Below, piece by piece: positions 23,231 through 29,795 of a stretch of DNA of 33,399 nt (position 1 is the first letter of the stretch; each line of letters begins with the position of its first letter). Below the pieces are notes generated by a model. It saw only the letters and a list, made by a program, of their open reading frames with translations, had not been told where the DNA came from and did not search any database. This DNA is from Dehalococcoidia bacterium (GTDB lineage Bacteria; Chloroflexota; Dehalococcoidia; UBA2979). The stretch is from assembly GCA_023228825.1 (NCBI GenBank), contig JALOAL010000023.1:1-33399 (forward strand), given 5' to 3'. The position numbers and the translations under genes are program-made.

Positions 23231-24502
23231 TTAGTGGGTGCCCAGTTCCCAGGAGTTCAGGTAGTGCTCCTGCTCCGGCGTGAGCGTATCGATCTCAATG
23301 CCCATGGCGGCCAACTTCAGGCGCGCGATCTCGTCGTCGATCTCGCGTGGCACGTCGTAGACCTGGTTTTCCAGGTTCTGGTGCTGATCCACCATGTACT
23401 CCGCGCACAGGGCCTGGTTGGCGAAGGACATGTCCATGACGGACGCCGGGTGCCCTTCTGCGGCGCCGAGGTTCACGAGGCGGCCCTCCGCCAGCACGAC
23501 CAGCGCGCGGCCGTCCGGGAGGCGGTACTCCTCCACGTAGGGCTTCAGCGTCTGCCGCGACTCCGCCATCTGGCCCAGCGCCTTCAGGTTGATCTCCGCG
23601 TCGAAGTGGCCAGAGTTCGCCATCACGGCGCCGGACTTCATGGCCTCCAGGCTGGGGACGTCAATGACGTTAATGTCGCCGGTGACGGTCACAAAGATGT
23701 CGCCCACCGGTGCGGCTTCCGCGATGGGCATGACGCGGAAGCCGTCCATCACGGCCTCCAGCGCGCGGAGGGGATCCACCTCCGTCACGATGACCTGCGC
23801 GCCCAGCCCTCGAGCGCGCATGGCCACGCCCTTGCCGCACCAGCCGTAGCCGGCCACCACCAGGTTCTTGCCGGCGATCAGCATGTTGGTGGCGCGGATG
23901 ATGCCGTCCAGGGTGGACTGGCCGGTGCCGTAGCGATTGTCGAAAAAGTGCTTCGTGTTGGCCTCGTTGACCGCGACGATCGGGTACTCGAGCGCGCCCT
24001 GCTTCGCGAGCGCCTTCAGGCGGATGACGCCGGTGGTGGTCTCTTCCGTGCCGCCCACGATGTCACCGAGGAGGTCTCGGCGCTCCTTGTGCAGCACGGC
24101 CACCACGTCCGCGCCGTCGTCCATGGTGATCTGGGGGCGGTTGGAGATCGCCTCCTGGATGTGCTGGTAGTAGGTCTCGTTGGACTCGCCCTTGATGGCG
24201 AAGGTGGGGATGCCGTACTCCACGGCCAGCGCCGCCGCCACGTCGTCCTGTGTGGAGAGCGGGTTGGAGGCGGTCAGGCGCACGTCCGCGCCGCCGTCAC
24301 GCAGTGCCAGCATGAGGTTCGCTGTCTCGCTGGTGACGTGCAGACAGGCCGCCACGCGGATGCCCTTCAGTGGCTGCTCCCTGGCGAAGCGCGCCCGGAT
24401 CTGGTTGATGACGGGCATCTCCCGCGCTGCCCACTCGATGCGGGCTACGCCAGCGCGGGCGAGCGTGGCGTCTGCGATGTCGCCAACGAAACTGGTGGTC
24501 AT
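23231..24502 (-). CDS. ahcY: S-adenosylhomocysteine hydrolase, short form
   Basis: AhcY removes the methylation by-product S-adenosylhomocysteine, giving adenosine and homocysteine. The 423-residue sequence has conserved catalytic positions (H55, D129/D131, E154, K184, D188) and the NAD-binding GYGWCGKG (218-225). It lacks the roughly 40-residue insertion of plant and many bacterial enzymes. It ends in EHYLNSWELGTH instead of the usual KxxxYRY tail that closes the NAD site of the neighbouring subunit, as in archaeal/Thermotoga-like enzymes. AGAGGAAG precedes the ATG. Some short-form relatives in methanogens prefer S-inosylhomocysteine, so the exact substrate is open. Confidence 0.95.
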   Translation of the reverse strand: MTTSFVGDIADATLARAGVARIEWAAREMPVINQIRARFAREQPLKGIRVAACLHVTSETANLMLALRDGGADVRLTASNPLSTQDDVAAALAVEYGIPTFAIKGESNETYYQHIQEAISNRPQITMDDGADVVAVLHKERRDLLGDIVGGTEETTTGVIRLKALAKQGALEYPIVAVNEANTKHFFDNRYGTGQSTLDGIIRATNMLIAGKNLVVAGYGWCGKGVAMRARGLGAQVIVTEVDPLRALEAVMDGFRVMPIAEAAPVGDIFVTVTGDINVIDVPSLEAMKSGAVMANSGHFDAEINLKALGQMAESRQTLKPYVEEYRLPDGRALVVLAEGRLVNLGAAEGHPASVMDMSFANQALCAEYMVDQHQNLENQVYDVPREIDDEIARLKLAAMGIEIDTLTPEQEHYLNSWELGTH

Positions 24503-24513
24503 GGTGCTTCCTC

Positions 24514-24533
24514 TAGTCTCCGGTAGTCTCCGG
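24514..24533. repeat. Two perfect 10-bp direct repeats upstream of ahcY
   Basis: TAGTCTCCGG occurs twice back to back (24514-24523 and 24524-24533), 12 bases upstream of the ahcY start. The first copy ends next to the AGAGGAAG ribosome-binding site of ahcY. It could be a protein or RNA binding site or a chance slippage product. The rest of the 91-base gap to the acetyltransferase gene shows no recognisable riboswitch. Confidence 0.5.
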
Positions 24534-24593
24534 CTGCCGCCGGGCGCGGTGTGGTGGTCCCGGCTGGCGGTCTGGTCTGACAGCCCGGGCGGG

Positions 24594-25511
24594 CTAGCGG
24601 GGCGGGCGGTGGCCCACCCACTCGATGTGGTCGCCGTCAGGGCGTCCCCGCCTGCGCGCCATGAACCGGCGCCACAGTGGCGACAGGCCGAGCAGGTCTC
24701 GACGTTCCAGGCGAGCCTCCACGACCGCGCTGCCCTGACGATATCCGAGGGTGCTGTATGCGGCGACTGCGGGGGTGTTCTCCGGGTTCACCGTTAGTAC
24801 GACTTCGCCGCAGCCTCGGGCCAGCAACTCGCGCGTGACGGCCGCCGTCACCTGCTTCGCCAGCCCGCGCCCGCGGTACCGAGGATGCGTGAACACGTTG
24901 CCGAGCACGGCGATGGACTGGTGCGGCGAGGCCACGTGCGTGCCGGCCACGGAGACCAGGCGGTCGCCGTCGAAGGCGCCGTAGTAGATGGCGCGATCCA
25001 CTGCCTCCGCGCTGTAGTGCGTGGGGCCTCCTTCTGTCCCGTAGAGGGCGTTGAGGCGCGCCACGTCCCGGCCTTGCAGCGGGCGGAGGTCCACGGGGTC
25101 CACGTCCTGGAACGAGAAGGAGGTGGTGGACATGCGCACCATCTGCAGCGTGTCCGTAACCAGGTGCGAGCGCCGCAGCGCCGGCAGGTGCTCCGGCGCG
25201 CCAGTGGAGAGGTAACCCAGGCGCGGCCCGGGGTGTAGCGACAGGATGGCCGCCACCGCCTCGGCCTCGCCCACCGCCACGGTGACCGACCCCAGCGCGT
25301 TCGAGTGCATCACGGTGGCGTGGCCGGTGGGGCCGTCCGCGCCCCAGTACTGGGACTGTGCGAACAGTTGAGGCTCCAGGTGGCCCAGGGCGTACGCGGA
25401 GAAGGCGCGGTCCTCTGACAGGCGCGCCTCGATCTGGCGGCGGTCGGTCAGCGGCATGACCTGGTAGCCCGCCATGGCGGCGTGTCCACGGTCGATCGCG
25501 CCGTCCGTCAC
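24594..25511 (-). CDS. GNAT-family N-acetyltransferase, substrate unknown
   Basis: The C-terminal half of this 305-residue protein is a GNAT fold: motif A at about 206-218 (VFTHPRYRGRGLA, the acetyl-CoA pyrophosphate loop) and motif B with NPENTPAVAAYSTLGYR (242-258). The N-terminal 130 or so residues resemble a degenerate second GNAT-like half and probably do not bind acetyl-CoA, lacking the RxxGxG loop. GTG 25511 overlaps the mtnP stop by 4 bases (GTGA), indicating coupling; ATG 25475 is an alternative start. Being tied to MTA phosphorylase suggests a role in metabolite salvage or detoxification, but no substrate can be named. Confidence 0.85.
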   Translation of the reverse strand: MTDGAIDRGHAAMAGYQVMPLTDRRQIEARLSEDRAFSAYALGHLEPQLFAQSQYWGADGPTGHATVMHSNALGSVTVAVGEAEAVAAILSLHPGPRLGYLSTGAPEHLPALRRSHLVTDTLQMVRMSTTSFSFQDVDPVDLRPLQGRDVARLNALYGTEGGPTHYSAEAVDRAIYYGAFDGDRLVSVAGTHVASPHQSIAVLGNVFTHPRYRGRGLAKQVTAAVTRELLARGCGEVVLTVNPENTPAVAAYSTLGYRQGSAVVEARLERRDLLGLSPLWRRFMARRRGRPDGDHIEWVGHRPPR

Positions 25512-26410
25512 GTCGCCGCCTCCGCGGACGGGTCCCCCCAGTAGCGCTCCACGATCAGGCCCAGCCGCCGCCGCGTCTCCTGCGGCACGTGCGCACGAGG
25601 CGTGATGAGTGCGGAGCCGAGTGCGTCCTGGCAGCCGCAGTCCTCGCGGAGGACGCTGAGGGCGCCCACCGCGGTCGAGACGGCCTCGCGTGCCTTCGCC
25701 GCGTTCGCCTGGAGGTTCGCGACCACCAGGTTGGCGGAGACGTCCGCCTCCGTCTCGTGCCAGACGTCGTAGTCGGTGGCGAAGCAGAGCGTGGCGAAGT
25801 GCAGTTCCGCCTCCCGCGCCAGTTTCGTCTCCGGGATTGCGGTCATGCCGATGATGTCGCCGCCCCACTGCCGGTAGAGGTGGGACTCCGCACGCGAGGA
25901 GAATGCCGGGCCGTTGATCACCACGAGCGTGGCGCCTCGGTGCGTGGTGACGCCGGCGGTCTCCGCCGCCCCCGCGAGCAGGGAGGCAAGTTCGGGGCAG
26001 AAGGGGTCCGCGAAGCCGACGTGCGCCACCGCGCCTTCGCCGAAGAACGTCTGCTCGCGCCCGGAGGTGCGGTCGATCACCTGGTCCGGCACGGCGGCGT
26101 GCAGGGGTTCGACCTCCTCGCGGAGCGACCCCACGGCGGAGACGGCGATCACGTGGCGCACGCCCAGTGCCTTGAGCGCGTAGATGTTGGCGCGGGAGGG
26201 GAGTTCCTGGGGCAGGATGTGGTGGCCCCGCCCGTGTCGTGCGATGAAGGCCACGCGCCGGCCCTTGAGCGCGCCCACCACCACGGGACTGCTGGGGGCG
26301 CCAAAGGGGGTCTCCATGCTGACCGAGCGCGCCTCGGTGAGGCCCGGCATCTCGTAGAAGCCGGAGCCGCCGATCACGCCGACATCCGCCTGTGCTGGTC
26401 CGGCCGCCAC
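25508..26410 (-). CDS. mtnP: S-methyl-5'-thioadenosine phosphorylase
   Basis: MtnP splits methylthioadenosine with phosphate into adenine and methylthioribose-1-phosphate. It has the phosphate loop GVIGGSGFYEM, ARHGRGHHILP, and the substrate signature GPAFSSRAESHLYRQWGGD plus MTAIPE. The ATDYDVWHE segment keeps the two aspartates that recognise the 6-amino group of adenine, favouring methylthioadenosine over methylthioinosine. Two GTG starts compete: 26416 has GGAGG only one base away, whereas 26410 has a 7-base spacing and is chosen (300 residues). Its products feed mtnA and apt in the same cluster. Confidence 0.94.
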   Translation of the reverse strand: MAAGPAQADVGVIGGSGFYEMPGLTEARSVSMETPFGAPSSPVVVGALKGRRVAFIARHGRGHHILPQELPSRANIYALKALGVRHVIAVSAVGSLREEVEPLHAAVPDQVIDRTSGREQTFFGEGAVAHVGFADPFCPELASLLAGAAETAGVTTHRGATLVVINGPAFSSRAESHLYRQWGGDIIGMTAIPETKLAREAELHFATLCFATDYDVWHETEADVSANLVVANLQANAAKAREAVSTAVGALSVLREDCGCQDALGSALITPRAHVPQETRRRLGLIVERYWGDPSAEAAT

Positions 26411-26534
26411 CTGCACCCCTCCGCCCGCGCTGCCCGGCAGTTCCTCAGCAGTGGCCCGCTGGCGAGCACGTCACGGACGAGATTGCCTGTCGGCGAGGCC
26501 GTCCGCAAGACCGGGCCCCCGAGAGGCCATCGAG

Positions 26535-26568
26535 ATTGTGGGGACTGCGGGACTGTGGGGATCGTGAG
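26535..26568. repeat. Short degenerate tandem repeat between mtnP and HNH gene
   Basis: The plus strand reads as successive 8-9 base units TTGTGGGGA, CTGCGGGA, CTGTGGGGA and a worn TCGTGAGAG. They lie in the 167-base gap between the HNH stop (26578) and the mtnP start. The gap has no convincing gene or U-tract terminator; the mtnP ribosome-binding site GGAGG is at its other end (26422-26418). Function is unknown. Confidence 0.4.
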
Positions 26569-26577
26569 AGTTGGCGG

Positions 26578-27111
26578 TCAGGCGATGTGGTCGCTCTTCT
26601 GGCGGTTGCAGGGGCCGCACAGCACCTGCACGTTCTCCGGGGCGTTGCCGCCGCCTCGGGCGACCGGGATCACGTGGTCGAACTGCAGGTCGTCCTCGCT
26701 GCCGCAGCGCACGCAGCGGCCGTCGTCGCGTTGCCAGACGAAGATGCGCACGTCGTCCGGGATGCGCTGCCGGCGGGCGACCTCCACCGCCTCGTCCGCG
26801 GCCCGTACCTTGCGCAGGCGCTCGATGCGCGCGTCCTGCCGGCGGCGCCGATCCCACGCCAGCAGGGCCACTGCCTCCGCGTCCAGTCCCTCGTCGTCCC
26901 AGTAGAGGCCGTCGCTGGTCCACCACAGGGTGCGTCCGGCCTCTTCGTGCAGTGCGGCGGCGCCCCCCGCCTCCACCACCTCCGCTGCACGCTTGTGCTC
27001 GCGGCGGCCGAGGGTGACGAGCACCCCGCGCTCCGAGCGCACCTCGTGCAGCGCGAAGATGCCGAAGCCCGTGCGATGCAGTTCGAGCCCGGTGGCCCTG
27101 CGCAGGCTCAT
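26578..27111 (-). CDS. HNH endonuclease-domain protein
   Basis: The C-terminal part of this 177-residue protein is an HNH nuclease: IPDDVRIFVWQRDDGRCVRCG opens it, with C133/C136 and C165/C168 as zinc ligands, D145-H146 in FDHVIP as catalytic centre, and GGGN and NVQVLC following. The first 100 or so residues have no domain I recognise but include a Trp/Asp-rich TSDGLYWDDEGL segment and a basic helix rich in Arg. The ATG overlaps the mtnA stop by 4 bases, so translation is coupled to a salvage enzyme. There is no intron, intein or integrase around it. Similar HNH proteins occur as isolated genes in bacteria and have unknown targets. Confidence 0.88.
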   Translation of the reverse strand: MSLRRATGLELHRTGFGIFALHEVRSERGVLVTLGRREHKRAAEVVEAGGAAALHEEAGRTLWWTSDGLYWDDEGLDAEAVALLAWDRRRRQDARIERLRKVRAADEAVEVARRQRIPDDVRIFVWQRDDGRCVRCGSEDDLQFDHVIPVARGGGNAPENVQVLCGPCNRQKSDHIA

Positions 27112-28187
27112 CCCGCCCGCTCTCGCTTCAGGGCCGCCGCACGCGCGGCCAGCATGCCCAGGGGCTCCTCGAACGGCGGGCGCAACACCCCGGCCTCCGT
27201 GACGAAGGCGGTGACCAGGGGCGCGGGGGTGACGTCGAACGCCGGGTTCAGGGCGGACGCGCCGGGCGCAGCCACGCGCACGCCACCGACCTCCAGCACC
27301 TCGGACGCGTCGCGCTCCTCGATGGGGATGGCGGCGCCGTCCGGCTTGTCGAAGTCGAACGTGGAGACGGGGGCGGCCACGTAGAACGGCACGCCGTAGT
27401 GCTGCGCGAGCACGGCCAGGCCCAGCGTGCCCACCTTGTTTGCGGTGTCGCCGTTCCTCGCGATGCGGTCGGCGCCCACGATCACCGCCTGCACGCGTCC
27501 CGCCGCGAGCAGCGAGGCGGCGGCGGCGTCCGCGATCAGGTCGAAGGGGACGCCGTGTTGCTGCAGTTCCCACGCCGTCAGCCGGGCGCCCTGCAGGCGG
27601 GGCCGCGTCTCGTCCGCGTAGACGTGGGCAACCCGCCCCTCGCGGTAGCCCTCCACGATCACGCCGAGCGCTGTCCCGAGGCCGCCGGTGGCGAGCGGGC
27701 CAGTGTTGCAGTGGGTGAGGACGGTGGCGCCGGGAGGGAAGAGCACCGCGCCGGCCTCCGCCATCGCGCGGTCGGCGTCGTGCTGCTCTTCGTGGATGGC
27801 GCGCGCCTCTGCGAGAGCCGCCGCCCGGACCGTCGCCTCGCCCTCGTAGCCGGCGATGGCGCGGAGGACGCGGTCGATGGCCCAGCGCAGGTTGACCGCC
27901 GTGGGGCGTGTGGCCGCCAACACCTCGGCCGCGCGGTGCACCGCCTTTGCCGCCGTCCCGTCCGGCCCCTGCGGCGCCAGGTGCGCTGCCAGCGCGAGGC
28001 CGTACGCCGCCGTGATGCCGATCGCCGGCGCGCCCCGGACGCGCATCACGCGGATGGCCTCGGCCACCTCGTCCACGCTTCCCAGCGCGAGGGTGCGCGT
28101 CTCCTCCGGCAGCGCGGTCTGGTCCAGGAGCCGCACGGCGCCGTCAGCCCAGGCGATCGGTTCGTAGGGGACGTGAGGGCGGGTCAT
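27108..28187 (-). CDS. mtnA: Methylthioribose-1-phosphate isomerase
   Basis: MtnA converts methylthioribose-1-phosphate to methylthioribulose-1-phosphate in methionine salvage. The 359-residue sequence has the eIF2B-like fold with VRGAPAIGITAAYGLAL, the catalytic cysteine in LTHCNTG and the catalytic aspartate in VGADRI, followed by NGDTANKVGT. Some homologues act on ribose-1,5-bisphosphate instead; the neighbouring mtnP and apt argue for MtnA. No Shine-Dalgarno is visible, but TAACAT lies six bases before ATG 28187, implying a leaderless promoter. Confidence 0.94.
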   Translation of the reverse strand: MTRPHVPYEPIAWADGAVRLLDQTALPEETRTLALGSVDEVAEAIRVMRVRGAPAIGITAAYGLALAAHLAPQGPDGTAAKAVHRAAEVLAATRPTAVNLRWAIDRVLRAIAGYEGEATVRAAALAEARAIHEEQHDADRAMAEAGAVLFPPGATVLTHCNTGPLATGGLGTALGVIVEGYREGRVAHVYADETRPRLQGARLTAWELQQHGVPFDLIADAAAASLLAAGRVQAVIVGADRIARNGDTANKVGTLGLAVLAQHYGVPFYVAAPVSTFDFDKPDGAAIPIEERDASEVLEVGGVRVAAPGASALNPAFDVTPAPLVTAFVTEAGVLRPPFEEPLGMLAARAAALKRERAG

Positions 28188-28193
28188 GTCGGG

Positions 28194-28199
28194 ATGTTA
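28194..28199 (-). promoter_or_regulatory. Predicted leaderless -10 box of mtnA
   Basis: TAACAT on the minus strand (28199-28194) is separated from ATG 28187 by six bases (CCCGAC). There is no clear -35 element at 16-18 bases upstream and no Shine-Dalgarno sequence. It fits the same geometry as the boxes before apt, the methyltransferase and the nucleotidyltransferase genes. Confidence 0.4.
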
Positions 28200-28229
28200 G
28201 GACAGGCCCGTGTAGGGGGATGGCGTCCA

Positions 28230-28248
28230 CCGGGGCGACCGGCCCCGG
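28230..28248 (-). terminator. GC-rich hairpin between apt and mtnA
   Basis: The arms CCGGGGC (28230-28236) and GCCCCGG (28242-28248) pair around a 5-base loop in the 116-base gap between apt and mtnA. There is no U-tract on the minus strand, so it is a weak or factor-dependent stop at best. Together with the mtnA -10 box it suggests that apt and mtnA can be transcribed separately. Confidence 0.35.
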
Positions 28249-28303
28249 CACTCCTCGGGGGGCAGCGCGCCAGTCCGTTCGTTCGGAACGCCCTGGTCCG
28301 CCG

Positions 28304-28831
28304 TCAGTACGTGACGAGGGCGACCGCGGGTCGTTCGCCGAGGGCGGCGCGGCCCTCGAGGGCTGCGAGTTCCACCACGAAGGCGTAGCCGGCGACCTGG
28401 CCGCCGCACTCCTCGACCAGGCGGGCGGCGGCGGAGGCGGTGCCGCCGGTGGCGAGGAGGTCGTCCACGATGACCACGCGGTGACCCTGTACGGGCGGGT
28501 GGCGGTGCATCTCCAGTTCGCCCTCGCCGTACTCCAGCGCGTAGGTGACGGAGACGATGTCGTGCGGCAGTTTGCCGGGCTTGCGCACGGGCACGAAGGG
28601 CACGTCGAGCCGCTCCGCCACCGGGACACCGAAGATGAACCCGCGCGACTCGACGCCGCAGATCAGGGTGGCGCCCATGTCGCGGGCGGCCTCGGCCAGG
28701 GCGTCCAGCACGGCGCGACGGGCGGGCGGGTCGTAGAGGAGCGGCGTGATGTCGCGGAAGAGGACGCCGGGGGCCGGGAAGTCCGGGATCTCCCGGATCA
28801 GCAGCGGCAGCCGGTCGAGGTCAGTGGTCAC
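28304..28831 (-). CDS. apt: Adenine phosphoribosyltransferase
   Basis: Apt converts adenine and PRPP to AMP. The 175-residue protein has the type I PRTase PRPP-binding loop VVIVDDLLATGGTA, and the adenine-type segments IPDFPAPGVLFRDITPLL, GVESRGFIFG and VRKPGKLPH. It would salvage the adenine released by MtnP. The start is GTG 28831 with no Shine-Dalgarno sequence; TAGCAT six bases upstream points to a leaderless transcript. It diverges from the methyltransferase gene across a 136-base G-rich region. Confidence 0.95.
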   Translation of the reverse strand: MTTDLDRLPLLIREIPDFPAPGVLFRDITPLLYDPPARRAVLDALAEAARDMGATLICGVESRGFIFGVPVAERLDVPFVPVRKPGKLPHDIVSVTYALEYGEGELEMHRHPPVQGHRVVIVDDLLATGGTASAAARLVEECGGQVAGYAFVVELAALEGRAALGERPAVALVTY

Positions 28832-28837
28832 CTGCGC

Positions 28838-28843
28838 ATGCTA
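28838..28843 (-). promoter_or_regulatory. Predicted leaderless -10 box of apt
   Basis: TAGCAT (minus strand, 28843-28838) lies exactly six bases before GTG 28831. A TCCACA stretch 18 bases upstream matches four of six -35 bases. The divergent methyltransferase gene has the same TAGCAT box at the same distance. Confidence 0.45.
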
Positions 28844-28890
28844 CTCGCGCCTCGGTGTGGATGTGGATGGGGGCGAGGCTGGGCGTCGAC

Positions 28891-28924
28891 GGGAGGGCGT
28901 CGAGGGAGGGCGGGGAGGCGGGGG
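28891..28924 (+). promoter_or_regulatory. G-run tract in the apt/methyltransferase intergenic region
   Basis: Six runs of three to five G (28891-28893, 28895-28897, 28904-28906, 28908-28910, 28912-28915 and 28920-28924) sit between the divergent promoters, on the plus strand. They are separated by loops of 1-6 bases, the pattern for a G-quadruplex. A GGGCGTCGA segment is also repeated (28881 and 28895). It lies 32 bases upstream of the methyltransferase -10 box. A regulatory role is inference. Confidence 0.35.
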
Positions 28925-28955
28925 TGACCCCCTCGCGGCCTGTCGGGCTGGCGCG

Positions 28956-28961
28956 TAGCAT
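28956..28961 (+). promoter_or_regulatory. Predicted leaderless -10 box of the methyltransferase
   Basis: TAGCAT is six bases before GTG 28968. The intervening CGCGAG runs straight into the start codon, so the GAGG there is too close to act as a ribosome-binding site. No clear -35 is visible. Confidence 0.45.
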
Positions 28962-28967
28962 CGCGAG

Positions 28968-29795
28968 GTGAGCGCACCAACAGACGACCCCTTCGCCTCG
29001 ATCGCCGAGTTCTACGACCTGGACTTCGAGGACTTCGCGGACGACGTCGCCTTTTACGAGCGGCTGGTGGAGATCCACGGCCTGCGCGTGCTGGAACTGG
29101 GCGCCGGCACCGGCCGCGTGGCCGTGCCCCTGGCGCAGGCGGGCGCGAAGGTCACGGCGGTGGACCTCTCCCCGGGCATGCTCGACGTGGCTCGCGCACG
29201 CGCGGCGGAGGCCAGCGTGTCGCTGACGATGGTGGACGCGGACTTCCGACCGCTCCGGCTCCGCGGCCGCTTTGACGTGGTGCTGGCGCCGCTGGGCACC
29301 CTTCAGCACATGGAGACGCCGGACGACCTGGTGCTCGCGCTCGAGGCGATGGCGCGGCACCTGGCCGCGGGCGGCGTGGCGGTGATCGACGTGGAGGCGC
29401 CGGTCCCGGACGACTTCGACGCGTCCCCGCAGCCGCTGGTCCAGCACTGGACGAAGCCCTGGGGCGACGGGCGCGTGACCAAGGTTGTCTCCGTGGACGC
29501 GATCCCGTCCGAGGGCATCAAGGAGGTCACCTGGCACTACGACGTCGCGGACGCGCAGGGCCGGCTGACGCGCGTCACCACCGAGTTCCTCCTGCGCACC
29601 TTCACCGCGCCCGAACTCGAACTGGCGGCACGCCTCGCTGGACTGCGCGTGGCCGCGCGCTTCGCGGGGTACGAGTTCGAGCCGTACCACGACGGCGCTG
29701 ACCGGCTGGTGATGATCCTCCAGGCCGCGGACGACGACGTGGGCTACGTCTACGACGCCTCGCGAGAACATGGGGATGAGGAGCGCGACGAGTGA
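28968..29795 (+). CDS. Class I SAM-dependent methyltransferase, substrate unknown
   Basis: This 275-residue protein has a Rossmann methyltransferase fold: motif I VLELGAGTGRV (41-51), the acidic ribose-binding residue in AVDLSPGML (64-72), the MVDADFRPL segment and a proline-less motif IV region (FDVVLAPLGTLQHM). The N-terminal SIAEFYDLDF is typical of small-molecule methyltransferases of the Methyltransf_25 type. The substrate cannot be told. It diverges from the SAM-cycle genes and its TGA overlaps plsX by 4 bases (GTGA), tying it to phospholipid synthesis by translation. Confidence 0.88.
   Translation: MSAPTDDPFASIAEFYDLDFEDFADDVAFYERLVEIHGLRVLELGAGTGRVAVPLAQAGAKVTAVDLSPGMLDVARARAAEASVSLTMVDADFRPLRLRGRFDVVLAPLGTLQHMETPDDLVLALEAMARHLAAGGVAVIDVEAPVPDDFDASPQPLVQHWTKPWGDGRVTKVVSVDAIPSEGIKEVTWHYDVADAQGRLTRVTTEFLLRTFTAPELELAARLAGLRVAARFAGYEFEPYHDGADRLVMILQAADDDVGYVYDASREHGDEERDE

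Noticed and set aside
22052..24526. 824-codon plus-strand open frame over metK and ahcY
   Set aside because: The minus strand encodes two unmistakable enzymes here; the plus frame is Val/Gly/His-rich without motifs.
25508..26410. Methylthioinosine phosphorylase instead of MtnP
   Set aside because: The DYD aspartates that read the adenine amino group are present, favouring methylthioadenosine.
26578..27111. HNH gene as part of a mobile intron, intein or phage
   Set aside because: Neighbouring genes are intact and overlap it without interruption, and there are no integrase, terminase or intron features.
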